NCBI RefSeq assembly: GCF_004766045.1
Contig: NZ_SPQQ01000006.1
Coordinates: forward strand, 186,001-250,000
Length of the DNA stretch: 64,000 nucleotides
Source: Desulfosporosinus fructosivorans
Lineage (GTDB): Bacteria > Bacillota > Desulfitobacteriia > Desulfitobacteriales > Desulfitobacteriaceae
Reading direction: 5' to 3'
In this document: piece by piece, positions 17,401 to 23,981 of the stretch
Layout of the letters: each line of letters starts with the position of its first letter
Position numbering within the stretch: position 1 is the stretch's first letter
Program-made: the position numbers and the translations under genes
Notes under the pieces: generated by a model
Told to the model about the DNA's origin: nothing
The model's input: the letters and a program-made list of their open reading frames with translations, nothing else
Database searches by the model: none

Positions 17401-20131
17401 TTACCTTCAAGCCTTCCAAGATAACTTGAGGGATTTAGTTTCCATGGGGCATGCCCGAGACTTATTAAATCGGTCCGGTGGAGTCTTTTTACTGCAAAAA
17501 GACCATGTTTTGCCAGAGGATATCAATCTACTCTGTGCAGTGGCTCGGATGACTTTTAATGGGGAAGGAGGATCATGTTCAATTCAAGTTCGTAAAAAAA
17601 GGAAATTGATGAATGGAAAGGTAGGGCAGCAGGGCGAGGAGGATGTACAAGAAAAGGCCAATCACCCCAAAATTGCTCAGGAAAGAACTTGTGAGTTTCG
17701 CGAAGAAGCTCTGGAGCGAACGATAGGTCAACTGCAATTTGCTAATGGATACGGTGGATTTAGTGAAGATGGCGAAGAATATATTATCCATCTACAAGAA
17801 GGTATGAACACTCCCTTGCCCTGGATTAATGTCATTGCTAATACTAAGTTTGGATTTCAAATATCAGAAGTGGGTGCCGGCTATACCTGGTCACTTAATA
17901 GCAGAGAGTATAAGCTCACACCTTGGTCAAATGATCCAATTTTAGATCCTGCGGGGGAAGCCCTTTACCTACGTGATGAACAAAGCGGCGAATCTTGGTC
18001 CGTGACTGCGAGTCCTAAACGTGAAAAGGGTTCATATACTATTCGACATGGTCAAGGGTATTCTATTTTTGAACATTATAGCCATGGGGTTAAGCAATCT
18101 CTGCGTTTCTTTATCCCGCTGGAACAGCCAGTGAAGGTCATTGAATTACAAGTTACGAACACTACAAATCAAGACTTAAGTTTAAGTGCAATCTATTATG
18201 CAGAATGGGTTATGGGCGTGGCTCGCCAGCTTACGGCGCCCTATCTGGTGACGGACTACGATAAAGAACGGAATATCTTTTATGCTCGAAACACGTTTCA
18301 AGAAGAATTTGTTGGAAGGATAGGGTTTTTAAGTGCTTTAGGAGCTCAAATCACCAGTTATACAGGAGATCGTTCTGAATTTATCGGACGTAACGGATCT
18401 TTAGAAGATCCCATGGGTCTAAAACTGGACCTCTTCTCAGAAACCGTTGGAGCAGGGCTTGATCCTTGTTGTGCTCTACAACTCAAATTCACATTAGCTC
18501 CCGGTGAGCTCAAGACCATCACCTTTTTACTGGGTGAGACCGAAAATCGTCAAGAGGCCGAGAAAATTGTAACTTCTTTTGAAAAGCCAGATATGATTAC
18601 TGAGACGATTGAGGAAGTTAAGAAGTATTGGGACGAGTTGCTAGGAAATGTTCAAGTGCACACGCCAGACCCGGCGATGAATTTGTTACTTAACCGTTGG
18701 TTACTATATCAGACAGTAGTCTGCCGCGTATGGGCTCGATCGGCGCTTTATCAGTCCGGAGGAGCATTCGGTTTTAGGGATCAACTTCAAGATGTGATGG
18801 CCCTTGTCTACACGACTCCAGAGGCTACCCGAAAACAAATTATTCTCCATTGTGGTCATCAGTTTGTAGAGGGGGATGTTCAGCATTGGTGGCACGCTGA
18901 GACGGGAAAAGGGATAAGAACAAAATTCTCGGATGATTTGTTATGGTTGCCTTATGTAACTGCTCATTATATAGAACGCACTGGGGACACTGCTATTTTG
19001 GAAGAAACAAATGTTTTTCTTGAGGATGATCACCTCAAAGAGGATGAAGATGAAAGATATTCGATTCCGAGAATTTCAGATGAGCAGGGAACTGTGTATG
19101 AGCATTGCCTTAGGGCGATCGAGAGAGGGTTGCGATTTGGGGAACACGGGTTACCCTTGATTGGTTCTGGAGACTGGAATGATGGATTTAGTCGAATTGG
19201 TATCAAGGGAAAAGGAGAGAGTGTTTGGCTCGGGTGGTTTTTATATCTAACGTTAACCCGCTTTTCTAGGCTATGTGATGATCATAAGGATATTGAGAGA
19301 GGAACGCGCTATAGACGTGTAGCGGAAGAACTTCAACAGAATATGGAATTGCATGGTTGGGATGGCGGTTGGTACCGACGCGCTTATTTTGATGATGGGA
19401 CACCTTTAGGATCTTCGCAAAATATGGAATGTCAGATTGATGCTCTCGCTCAGTCCTGGTCTGTGCTATCAGGAGCCGCCAAGCCTACACGGGCCCAGGA
19501 CGCTATGCTGGCCTTAGAACATTACTTATGGCGCAAAGAAGACGGGGTTCTCCTTTTACTTACCCCGCCCTTTGATAAGTTCCTGCCTGATCCTGGATAC
19601 ATAAAAGGGTATGTTCCAGGGGTTCGGGAAAATGGTGGGCAATACACGCACGGAGCGACTTGGGCTATCTTGGCCTACGCAAGTTTGGGGGAAGGGGACA
19701 AGGCCTTGGAATTGTTCCAAATGTTAAGCCCCATCCATCACGCTCGTACTGAACATGAGGTTAATCGCTACAAAGTTGAGCCCTATGTTGTCGCGGCTGA
19801 TGTCTATGCCTCGTACCCTCATATTGGTCGGGGAGGATGGACGTGGTATACTGGAGCATCTGGGTGGATGTATCAAGCTGGGTTAGAGGGAATATTAGGC
19901 TTTAAACGCCAAGGAGATAAATTGGTATTGAAGCCGTGCATTCCAAGTCGCTGGCCGGGCTATCGATTAACATATCAGTATCAAACGACAAAATATGAGA
20001 TTTTTATCGATAATCCAATGAATAGAATGACTGGGTGTGAAAGAATCACTTTAGATGAAGAAGTGTTGCTGGAACCTGAGATTTTATTGCAGGATGACGG
20101 TCAAATTCATACTGTTCGTTTAACGTTGTAA
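11474..20131 (+). CDS. Cyclic beta-1,2-glucan synthase-like giant (NdvB/Cgs type)
   Basis: 2885 residues, the size of rhizobial NdvB and Brucella Cgs. Order: an N-terminal cytosolic region; two membrane helices (~435-500); a GT84-type glycosyltransferase with L-D-A-D-T (~640), H-D-L-I-E-G and R-R-L-H-R-W-V-R-G-D-W (~785); further membrane helices (~805-990); a glycoamylase-like domain (~1375-1560, with I-P-W-G-V-S-E-S-G and M-A-H-H-Q-G-M); two beta-sandwich/GH94-like halves; and a C-terminal GH94 phosphorylase domain with G-S-G-D-W-N-D-G (~2560). Family enzymes polymerise glucose from UDP-glucose, cyclise it and trim chain length by phosphorolysis. The start is uncertain: TTG 11474 has no clear ribosome site, and Mets at codons 14, 15 and 23 are alternatives. 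The product in this Gram-positive is inferred. Confidence 0.9.
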   Translation: MMNEVGRNGNNALMMQKNRRRRRMKLFTRYIAKDKPYKDIVLNREDLLSHAEEIARSHAHQETNSTKRTLLPRFKQNIKFLEQAYQDIVNYSTRTQEVLPATEWLLDNFYSLKDLKEDIEKNLPYKFERQLPRNASGDFHGYPRIYGLLVELIEHTDSQLQSDTLKAFISAYQLQVPLSSGELWAIPIMLRIILLENIRRLTEQILFTQAEREAADLWVMPLLESEHGPEEWDGILKTLTAQEEYSSAYAEQMLKRLRDLGVDAAPLLQWVDRVIAKQDTTIEELAKLERHRQSMYQVSMGHAILSIHFVTAEDWPRFFEEVSLVEREFEKDPSNIYSRMDFHSRDFYRHIVEKIARRFKVSELVVARKVLSRSVKAHEQGELVASHVGYDLIGLGRIELEREVEQDFGESRNLASKIRKEIRKKPVLYYFGSLLVGVGGLSVWALAYALQGTPLSLYYILIVIGLLIWASTMIIPVVNWVTSLLFRPTFLPKLELRDGIPQELRTMVTVPTLLTNVGRVNELIGQIEVYYLANRDENLYFALLGDFGDASSESVQGDEQIIEAATLAIRNLNNKYGQSQFYFFHRKRIYNASEGVWMGWERKRGKLVEFNCLLRQDGETSYDVQIGELSILSTIRYVITLDADTLLPPGTARQLIGTLAHPLHAPELSEGEDRVVKGYGILQPRVGVSIQCAGASKFARIFSGRVGVDPYSTAVSDVYQDLFGEGIFTGKGIYDVEIFHKVTNKAFPENTILSHDLIEGLYARAGLVTDVELVDGYPSNYLAYIRRLHRWVRGDWQLIPWLFKPIPFVSRWKIFDNLRRSLEAPALLLLLILAFTVLSGEPWIWVGLISLSLVWPMVLNVIGKLFGQAGKRNMSQDMLAMLTQFSLQFVFLPFQAFSMLDAIIRSVYRQVISHRNLLEWETAADTEKRLDVSYKTMVATMWTVILLVFVASIGIGYSFPTKLGQFIPLALIWLASPWVAYRVSFPTEHKKESLSFSEQQALRRWARKIWAFFEEFVGSEDHWLPPDNVQIEPPNGVAHRTSPTNIGLSLLANLAARDFGYISLAEVHKRIKNTLEVLEGLDPWKGHFYNWYDTQTLVPLEPRYISTVDSGNFVLYLLTLKAGLTETLSKPLIDREFVRGLQDTYNLLIEAVEKDAYEELNTFGVALDQVLGSDEAWNFENWMKLLSLWPVSFLENNLSQEGAYWASRLETMVLTFRKETQNFYPSVYEPNHLDAIALMNARLFKTSSLDELSKCYLEEIEKLGDLSEMKAMLQGAHTKIQGYQQETADLQERLKRMAMATDFTPLFDEIRQLFSIGYRVGESTLDKSYYDLLASEARQASFIAIAKGDVNHKHWFKLGRSLTLVKGNRSLVSWSGTMFEFLMPLLVMQNYKETLLDETYRSVVEVQMKYGAEHNIPWGVSESGFYAFDPQLNYQYKAFGVPGLGLKRGLIQDLVIAPYASFMALMVNPRDALSNISTMEKMGFAGRYGLYEAADFTPERIPSGRPFMLIQSFMAHHQGMSFLALDNALHDNIMPERFHSEAMIQATELLLQERLPEYTPAKPPIEEEHVVTEGQVKGPDPENNQFIIIETAKSPIPVTHSISNGQYSVMLTNAGSGFSRFQEINLSRWREDVTQDAWGMYFYIQNLNSGDFWSATHHPCRNSGEDYRVTYAPDKVEFSRKDGNITTHTEVVVSPEDQAEMRRISLTNHSKYERTVEVTSYFEVVLAKLSEDLAHPAFGNLFIQTEFEHEALLASRRPRSEKQARLWLMHTVATEGEKVGSLQYETDRARFIGRGRSLATPQALDANHPLSNTVGAVLDPMMSLRQRVRIAPGQTVRVSFSVGYADNREDIIRIAEKYRDPLSVNRAFELAWTHSKMELRHLNMTAAQANEGLSLGGHLLYLSPCRSDVAEYIKNNSKGQSSLWPYAISGDLPIVLVRVKSVENLDLVRRLLTIHEYWRLKGLFADLVVLNEDESGYLQAFQDNLRDLVSMGHARDLLNRSGGVFLLQKDHVLPEDINLLCAVARMTFNGEGGSCSIQVRKKRKLMNGKVGQQGEEDVQEKANHPKIAQERTCEFREEALERTIGQLQFANGYGGFSEDGEEYIIHLQEGMNTPLPWINVIANTKFGFQISEVGAGYTWSLNSREYKLTPWSNDPILDPAGEALYLRDEQSGESWSVTASPKREKGSYTIRHGQGYSIFEHYSHGVKQSLRFFIPLEQPVKVIELQVTNTTNQDLSLSAIYYAEWVMGVARQLTAPYLVTDYDKERNIFYARNTFQEEFVGRIGFLSALGAQITSYTGDRSEFIGRNGSLEDPMGLKLDLFSETVGAGLDPCCALQLKFTLAPGELKTITFLLGETENRQEAEKIVTSFEKPDMITETIEEVKKYWDELLGNVQVHTPDPAMNLLLNRWLLYQTVVCRVWARSALYQSGGAFGFRDQLQDVMALVYTTPEATRKQIILHCGHQFVEGDVQHWWHAETGKGIRTKFSDDLLWLPYVTAHYIERTGDTAILEETNVFLEDDHLKEDEDERYSIPRISDEQGTVYEHCLRAIERGLRFGEHGLPLIGSGDWNDGFSRIGIKGKGESVWLGWFLYLTLTRFSRLCDDHKDIERGTRYRRVAEELQQNMELHGWDGGWYRRAYFDDGTPLGSSQNMECQIDALAQSWSVLSGAAKPTRAQDAMLALEHYLWRKEDGVLLLLTPPFDKFLPDPGYIKGYVPGVRENGGQYTHGATWAILAYASLGEGDKALELFQMLSPIHHARTEHEVNRYKVEPYVVAADVYASYPHIGRGGWTWYTGASGWMYQAGLEGILGFKRQGDKLVLKPCIPSRWPGYRLTYQYQTTKYEIFIDNPMNRMTGCERITLDEEVLLEPEILLQDDGQIHTVRLTL

Positions 20132-20141
20132 GTAGATCGAT

Positions 20142-20166
20142 GAGACGAGGTCCCTCGGGTTTTTGT
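20142..20166 (+). terminator. Short terminator-like hairpin
   Basis: CGAG-GTCC-CTCG followed by GGTTTTT just after the giant gene's stop. The stem is short, so termination may be partial, and the methyltransferase may be read through. Confidence 0.4.
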
Positions 20167-20190
20167 GTAACTTGAGAGAGGATGAAGAGA

Positions 20191-20913
20191 ATGGATTTTT
20201 ACCGCGCATTGTCGGATCATTACGACGAAATATTTCCGTTGAAGGAACCACAGAAAACGTTTTTACACGATTATGTGAAACGGGAATCTCTTAAATCGGT
20301 ACTCGATATCGGATGTGGTACAGGAACATTTGCTATAGAAACAAGCCAAAGTGGGGTACGAGTACATGGTGTGGATTTAAGCGATGAAATGGTCGAGATC
20401 TCTAAAAAAAAGGCACATGAGAACGGAAGTACTGCAACATTTTCCATTGCGGATATGGGGGACCTAAGTAGTATCAGCGAAAAATTTGATGGAATATTTT
20501 GCCTAGGCAATACGTTAGCACATGTGTCTGGAGAAATTGAGTTAAAGCAGGTGTTGGCCCAATTTGGGGAAAAGGGAACTCAACTCTTAGTACAAACCGT
20601 AAATTACGATCGGATTCTTGCTAAGCAGGTCAAAGAGTTACCTTTGATTAAGACTTCACACTTAACTTTTTATCGAAACTATACCTATCGGCTCGATGGA
20701 ATGTTAGATTTCAACATGAAAATTGAGTTTCCAGATACGAGCCAAGGTGTTTCAGGGACTAACCTTCTGTTCCCAATCAAATGCGATAGCCTAAAAAAAG
20801 CCTTGTTAGAAACTGGTTGGGAAGTGTCCGGATTATGGGGGAATTTCGACAAAGATGTCTGGACTGAAGATTCGCCAGCAACTGTTTTAGAGGCGAAACG
20901 AATAATTAGCTGA
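20191..20913 (+). CDS. Class I SAM-dependent methyltransferase
   Basis: About 240 residues. ATG 20191 is preferred over 20182 because GAGAGAGG (20174-20181) is then properly spaced. Motif I is V-L-D-I-G-C-G-T-G-T-F (~38-48). Motif II acidic residue sits in V-H-G-V-D-L-S. The middle motif is F-D-G-I-F-C-L-G-N-T-L-A-H. This is the Rossmann-like methyltransferase fold (UbiE/Methyltransf_25 group). The C-terminal half has strand-rich substrate-binding sequence (F-D-N-M-K type). Substrate unknown: small molecule more likely than DNA or RNA. It may be co-transcribed with the giant glucan synthase. Confidence 0.82.
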   Translation: MDFYRALSDHYDEIFPLKEPQKTFLHDYVKRESLKSVLDIGCGTGTFAIETSQSGVRVHGVDLSDEMVEISKKKAHENGSTATFSIADMGDLSSISEKFDGIFCLGNTLAHVSGEIELKQVLAQFGEKGTQLLVQTVNYDRILAKQVKELPLIKTSHLTFYRNYTYRLDGMLDFNMKIEFPDTSQGVSGTNLLFPIKCDSLKKALLETGWEVSGLWGNFDKDVWTEDSPATVLEAKRIIS

Positions 20914-20966
20914 ATACGGCCCAAATTGTTTTTTCTAACCTACTGAATAACATCTGAATAAATATA

Positions 20967-21016
20967 AGGAGAAAGTCAGTAGCCTTATTTGTCATAAGGT
21001 ACTGGCTTTCTTTACG
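20967..21016 (+). terminator. Terminator-like hairpin
   Basis: AGAAAGTCAGTA-GCCTTA pairs with TAAGG-TACTGGCTTTCT (one bulge, one wobble), followed by a T-rich CTTTCTTTA. Ends the methyltransferase transcript. Confidence 0.65.
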
Positions 21017-21108
21017 TAACAAGCCCGGGTGGGTATTGGTTAGGACCAATGGTGGTAATTTGTTAGAATTAATTATATAATAGTGAAAAAAGTAACTTGG
21101 AGGTTAAT

Positions 21109-21486
21109 GTGGGGATATTTGATGGTCTATTAGGTAATGCTTCAGAGGTAAATATCGGTGATATTAATAATGAATATGATAAAATAATTGGCGAGAATGA
21201 AACTATTGAAAAGGCTTACAAACTAATTAGAGATATGTTTATTTTTACCAACAAAAGATTGATTCTTGTAGATAAGCAAGGAATTACTGGTAAGAAGTGC
21301 GAGTATCATTCTATACCTTACAAAAGTATTTCTCATTTCAGTATAGAGACTGCAGGTAATTTTGATCTGGATGCGGAATTGAAAATTTATATTTCAGGAA
21401 ATCCAATTCCAATGCAAAAGAAATTTAATAAAAGTTTAAATATTTATGCGTTACAAGCTATTTTAGCAACTTATGTTCTTGCTTGA
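21109..21486 (+). CDS. Bacterial PH-domain protein
   Basis: About 125 residues from GTG 21109; GGAGG at 21099-21103 is ideally spaced, whereas the TTG at 21097 overlaps it. The protein M-G-I-F-D-G-L-L-G-N followed by F-I-F-T-N-K-R-L-I-L-V-D and Y-H-S-I-P-Y-K-S-I-S-H-F-S-I-E is the bPH_1 (YvbH/DUF1696-type) pattern: a pleckstrin-like beta barrel with a C-terminal helix. No membrane segment. These proteins form ring-like oligomers of unknown role. The gene stands alone, convergent with the exonuclease gene. Confidence 0.8.
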   Translation: MGIFDGLLGNASEVNIGDINNEYDKIIGENETIEKAYKLIRDMFIFTNKRLILVDKQGITGKKCEYHSIPYKSISHFSIETAGNFDLDAELKIYISGNPIPMQKKFNKSLNIYALQAILATYVLA

Positions 21487-21533
21487 ATTTATTGCTATAT
21501 GATTTCGTCTACGTACCTAAGAAGCTGATGACT

Positions 21534-22301
21534 TTAGTCGCGTAGAGTATCAGATATCACAAGCTCTACAGGGCAATGGTCAGAACCCATCACGGTGTCA
21601 TGGATTTCTGCTTTGAGAACTCTGGCTTTCAACCGTTCTGAAGTGCAGAAGTAATCAATTCTCCAGCCCGCGTTTTTGGGGCGGGCATTGAAGCGATAAG
21701 ACCACCAGGAGTAGCCTACTTTGTCAGGATATAAATAACGGTAGGAATCTATAAAGCCGGCATTCAGAAGCAGTGAGAACTTGCCTCTTTCTTCATCGGT
21801 AAAGCCTGCATTGCGTTTGTTAGTTTTAGGATTCTTTAGGTCGATTTCCTGATGGGCTACATTTAAGTCCCCACACAGAATCACGGGCTTTTGCTCATCG
21901 AGTGCTTGTAAATACTCTCGGAAATCATTTTCCCAAACCATTCGATAATCCAGTCTTGCCAATTCTGGCTTGGAATTAGGCGTGTAGACATTGACCAGAT
22001 AAAAATCGTCAAATTCTAAGGTGATGACCCTGCCTTCATGGTCATGTTCAGAAATTCCTAGGCCATAGGTACAGCTTAGAGGGGGTATTTTTGTAAACAC
22101 GGCTGTTCCGGAGTAGCCTTTTTTCTCAGCATAGTTAAAATATTGCTGATAACCGGCTAAGTTTAGTTCAAGCTGATCCGGTGAGAGTTTGATCTCTTGG
22201 AGACAAAAAATATCAGCATCGACTTCAGAGAAATAATCCAGAAAACCTTTAGTAATACACGCACGAATTCCGTTGACATTCCATGAAATAAATTTTGTCA
22301 T
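21534..22301 (-). CDS. xth: Exodeoxyribonuclease III (AP endonuclease)
   Basis: 255 residues, ATG 22301 behind GAGGAG. It is the EEP-fold nuclease of base-excision repair: it cleaves 5' of abasic sites and degrades 3' ends. Signature residues: F-I-S-W-N-V-N-G-I-R-A (Asn metal site), L-Q-E-I-K (metal Glu ~36), L-C-G-D-L-N-V-A-H (~142-150), Y-S-W-W-S-Y-R, W-R-I-D-Y-F, and the catalytic S-D-H-C-P-V at the C-terminus. Full length. Single-gene unit with its own upstream spacer. Confidence 0.96.
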   Translation of the reverse strand: MTKFISWNVNGIRACITKGFLDYFSEVDADIFCLQEIKLSPDQLELNLAGYQQYFNYAEKKGYSGTAVFTKIPPLSCTYGLGISEHDHEGRVITLEFDDFYLVNVYTPNSKPELARLDYRMVWENDFREYLQALDEQKPVILCGDLNVAHQEIDLKNPKTNKRNAGFTDEERGKFSLLLNAGFIDSYRYLYPDKVGYSWWSYRFNARPKNAGWRIDYFCTSERLKARVLKAEIHDTVMGSDHCPVELVISDTLRD

Positions 22302-22540
22302 AATAACGACTCCTCATCTTCTATATATGGAGAATTCTTTGCGATATTAGGGAAGCAGAGTGGCAATATGGCTAGACTGATGGGTCTTGCCTATTAAACG
22401 TCGCTGGTTACTGAGGATAGACTAATACTACAAAGAACCGTGGGTGACGGACATAGCTTGGTAATTATATTGGCATAAGTCGGTACGTCCCAAGAATACC
22501 ATAACACTTATGGTTTTGAATACCAAGGGATTCTAGCACA

Positions 22541-22590
22541 AATAGGGCTGTAACAAACTGTTAAAACAAGTTTGTTACAGCCCTATTCTT
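22541..22590 (-). terminator. 19-bp perfect hairpin
   Basis: AATAGGGCTGTAACAAACT (22541-22559) and AGTTTGTTACAGCCCTATT (22569-22587) are perfectly complementary. It lies downstream of the minus-strand AbrB-RelE-like gene and probably ends it, although the T-run is poor on both strands. Confidence 0.55.
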
Positions 22591-22650
22591 CACTAAGGTC
22601 TCTAAGTGTGATAGCCATGGACGCAAAATTAAATAATTGACTGATTAGCC

Positions 22651-22674
22651 TAGCTTAGCTTAGCTTAGCTTAGC
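22651..22674. repeat. TAGCT pentanucleotide tandem repeat
   Basis: Five consecutive TAGCT units directly abut the stop codon (22675-22677) of the minus-strand gene. Slippage would lengthen the 3' tail without changing the protein unless it reached the stop. Confidence 0.75.
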
Positions 22675-23337
22675 TCATGCTATACCGTTTAGCCGATCAT
22701 ATAGGACTTCTCGAGCTCCGATTGTTAGTACCGTGATTAGATTTTCTGCGGCAAAGACGGTGTAGATTACCCGATATTCTTTAGATCTACAACGGAAAGA
22801 AACACGGTAGGTCTCGTAATAAGGTCCGTTTAGTCGCTTAAAAGCCATGGGGTCCAATTCTAAGTTTTGAAAGACCTCAGGAATCTCACTAAGTTCTTCT
22901 TCCCGAAGTACGGCTAAATCATGGATGCTACGGGTGGTTAACATTACATTATAGGTCCCATCGAACGTCTTTTTAATACCCAGAGGCGAGAGAGCTTGAG
23001 TTTCCCACCACTTGACGGATTGACCATTTTTGTGAGCTCTGTGGGCCTCTTCAGATAAGCGATCGAGTACGGTACTTAGTTTTAATTTACACTCTAAAAG
23101 TTTGGCTTTTAAACAATCCCCATTACACCCATCAGCAAGCAAATCCCCGATTATCAAATCCTCAAAGAAATCTGAAAGCGGCCGAACAGAGCGCTCCGCT
23201 GTTCGGACAAAAACCTTGCCTTCTGAATCGACACATAAATCTAAAGTATCTTCAGCAACTAGTCCAAAGATTTTGCGCAATTCTAGGGGTAAAACGATTT
23301 CTCCTTGTGCGCCAACCTTTACTCGATAAGTCTCCAT
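22675..23337 (-). CDS. AbrB-like N-terminus fused to RelE-like toxin fold
   Basis: 220 residues, start ATG 23337 with AAGGGGG upstream. Residues ~3-45 are an AbrB/MazE-type swapped-hairpin DNA-binding domain (Y-R-V-K-V-G-A-Q-G-E-I-V-L-P-L-E-L-R-K). Residues ~50-130 are a helical linker with a C-N-G-D-C pair. Residues ~128-217 fit the RelE/ParE superfamily: an N-terminal strand, two helices, L-N-G-P-Y-Y-E-T-Y-R-V, then S-K-E-Y-R-V-I-Y-T-V and V-L-T-I-G-A-R-E-V-L-Y. Normally antitoxin and toxin are separate adjacent genes; here both appear in one chain. Whether it is an active ribonuclease, an autoregulated tandem or a repurposed regulator is open. No partner gene is adjacent. Confidence 0.75.
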   Translation of the reverse strand: METYRVKVGAQGEIVLPLELRKIFGLVAEDTLDLCVDSEGKVFVRTAERSVRPLSDFFEDLIIGDLLADGCNGDCLKAKLLECKLKLSTVLDRLSEEAHRAHKNGQSVKWWETQALSPLGIKKTFDGTYNVMLTTRSIHDLAVLREEELSEIPEVFQNLELDPMAFKRLNGPYYETYRVSFRCRSKEYRVIYTVFAAENLITVLTIGAREVLYDRLNGIA

Positions 23338-23695
23338 AGTTATTCCCCCTTAAAAATAGTTTTTGTTTACAGACATTTTAGTAAGTTGCGTTAACATTTG
23401 TTGTATATAAAGATTTTCGGCAAGAAATTGAATTATCCTTCTATGTTTTCGAAATATTTAGTTAATTTTACTTAAATTGAGAGACTTCAATTACAATCGA
23501 GAATTGTACTCAATCTTTAGTCGAACGAGTTCACTTGAAAGGATATGTGTTTAAGAATAAGTCTATTGCACAAAACCCAGATTGAGAACTAATTTGAGGA
23601 ATGGCCAAAGATATTATTAAGTTATGCGTTAATGATTGGAATGTTATTCTTTCTGACTGATCATACTAAATAATAAGAAGGAGGAATGATAGTTT
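23338..23695. other. Intergenic spacer
   Basis: 358 bases between divergent genes, AT-rich. It includes one copy of the recurring GAACGAGTTCACTT motif (23523-23536). No other gene or RNA is supported. The Shine-Dalgarno AAGGAGG for the next small gene is at 23679-23685. Confidence 0.5.
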
Positions 23696-23860
23696 ATGAA
23701 TGACAAAAATAAAGAACACCCTAGGCTGAGACCTATCGAACAACATACTACGGCTGCATGGGCAAATATCGAAAAACTTAAGGAAATATCAAACGTTTCA
23801 ATTCCTAGCGATGTACAAGTTGGGAATGCCAAAGAATGGGTCGACTCAAATCAAAAATAG
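23696..23860 (+). CDS. DUF3787-like small protein (spore-surface type)
   Basis: A 54-residue protein starting at ATG 23696 with AAGGAGG 10 bases upstream. The string T-T-A-A-W-A-N-I-E-K then V-S-I-P-S-D-V-Q-V-G-N-A-K-E-W-V-D matches the short clostridial DUF3787 family as I remember it, members of which are reported at the spore surface. It has no signal peptide and no Cys. Monocistronic, followed by a strong terminator. The family call is from memory of the motif; the localisation is by analogy with other spore formers. Confidence 0.7.
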   Translation: MNDKNKEHPRLRPIEQHTTAAWANIEKLKEISNVSIPSDVQVGNAKEWVDSNQK

Positions 23861-23928
23861 GAAACTGTAAAGGCACGATGTATCGCGCCTTTACTAACGG
23901 ATCAAATTTCAGTCATGTTAGTGTAATA

Positions 23929-23962
23929 TAAGAACCGAGGCCGTAAGGCCTCGGTTCTTATA
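23929..23962. terminator. Bidirectional terminator
   Basis: TAAGAACCGAGGCC (23929-23942), loop GTAA, GGCCTCGGTTCTTA (23947-23960): perfect 14-bp stem between the converging small gene and nifJ. A smaller GGC-CGA-TGTA-TCG-GCC hairpin precedes it near 23872-23892. Confidence 0.88.
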
Positions 23963-23981
23963 AATAATACTTCTCTATGTT

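Larger units (their letters stand above)
22302..22674. other. Intergenic spacer with one strong hairpin
   Basis: 373 bases without a supportable gene. It contains the 19-bp hairpin at 22541-22588 and, at its right edge, a TAGCT pentanucleotide run (22651-22674) that touches the stop codon of the next gene. The left 200 bases would contain the xth promoter; I see no clear -35/-10 pair. Confidence 0.6.

Noticed and set aside
22541..22588. Considered as a REP- or MITE-like mobile repeat
   Set aside because: Only one copy is visible in this window, and its place after a gene is adequately explained by termination.
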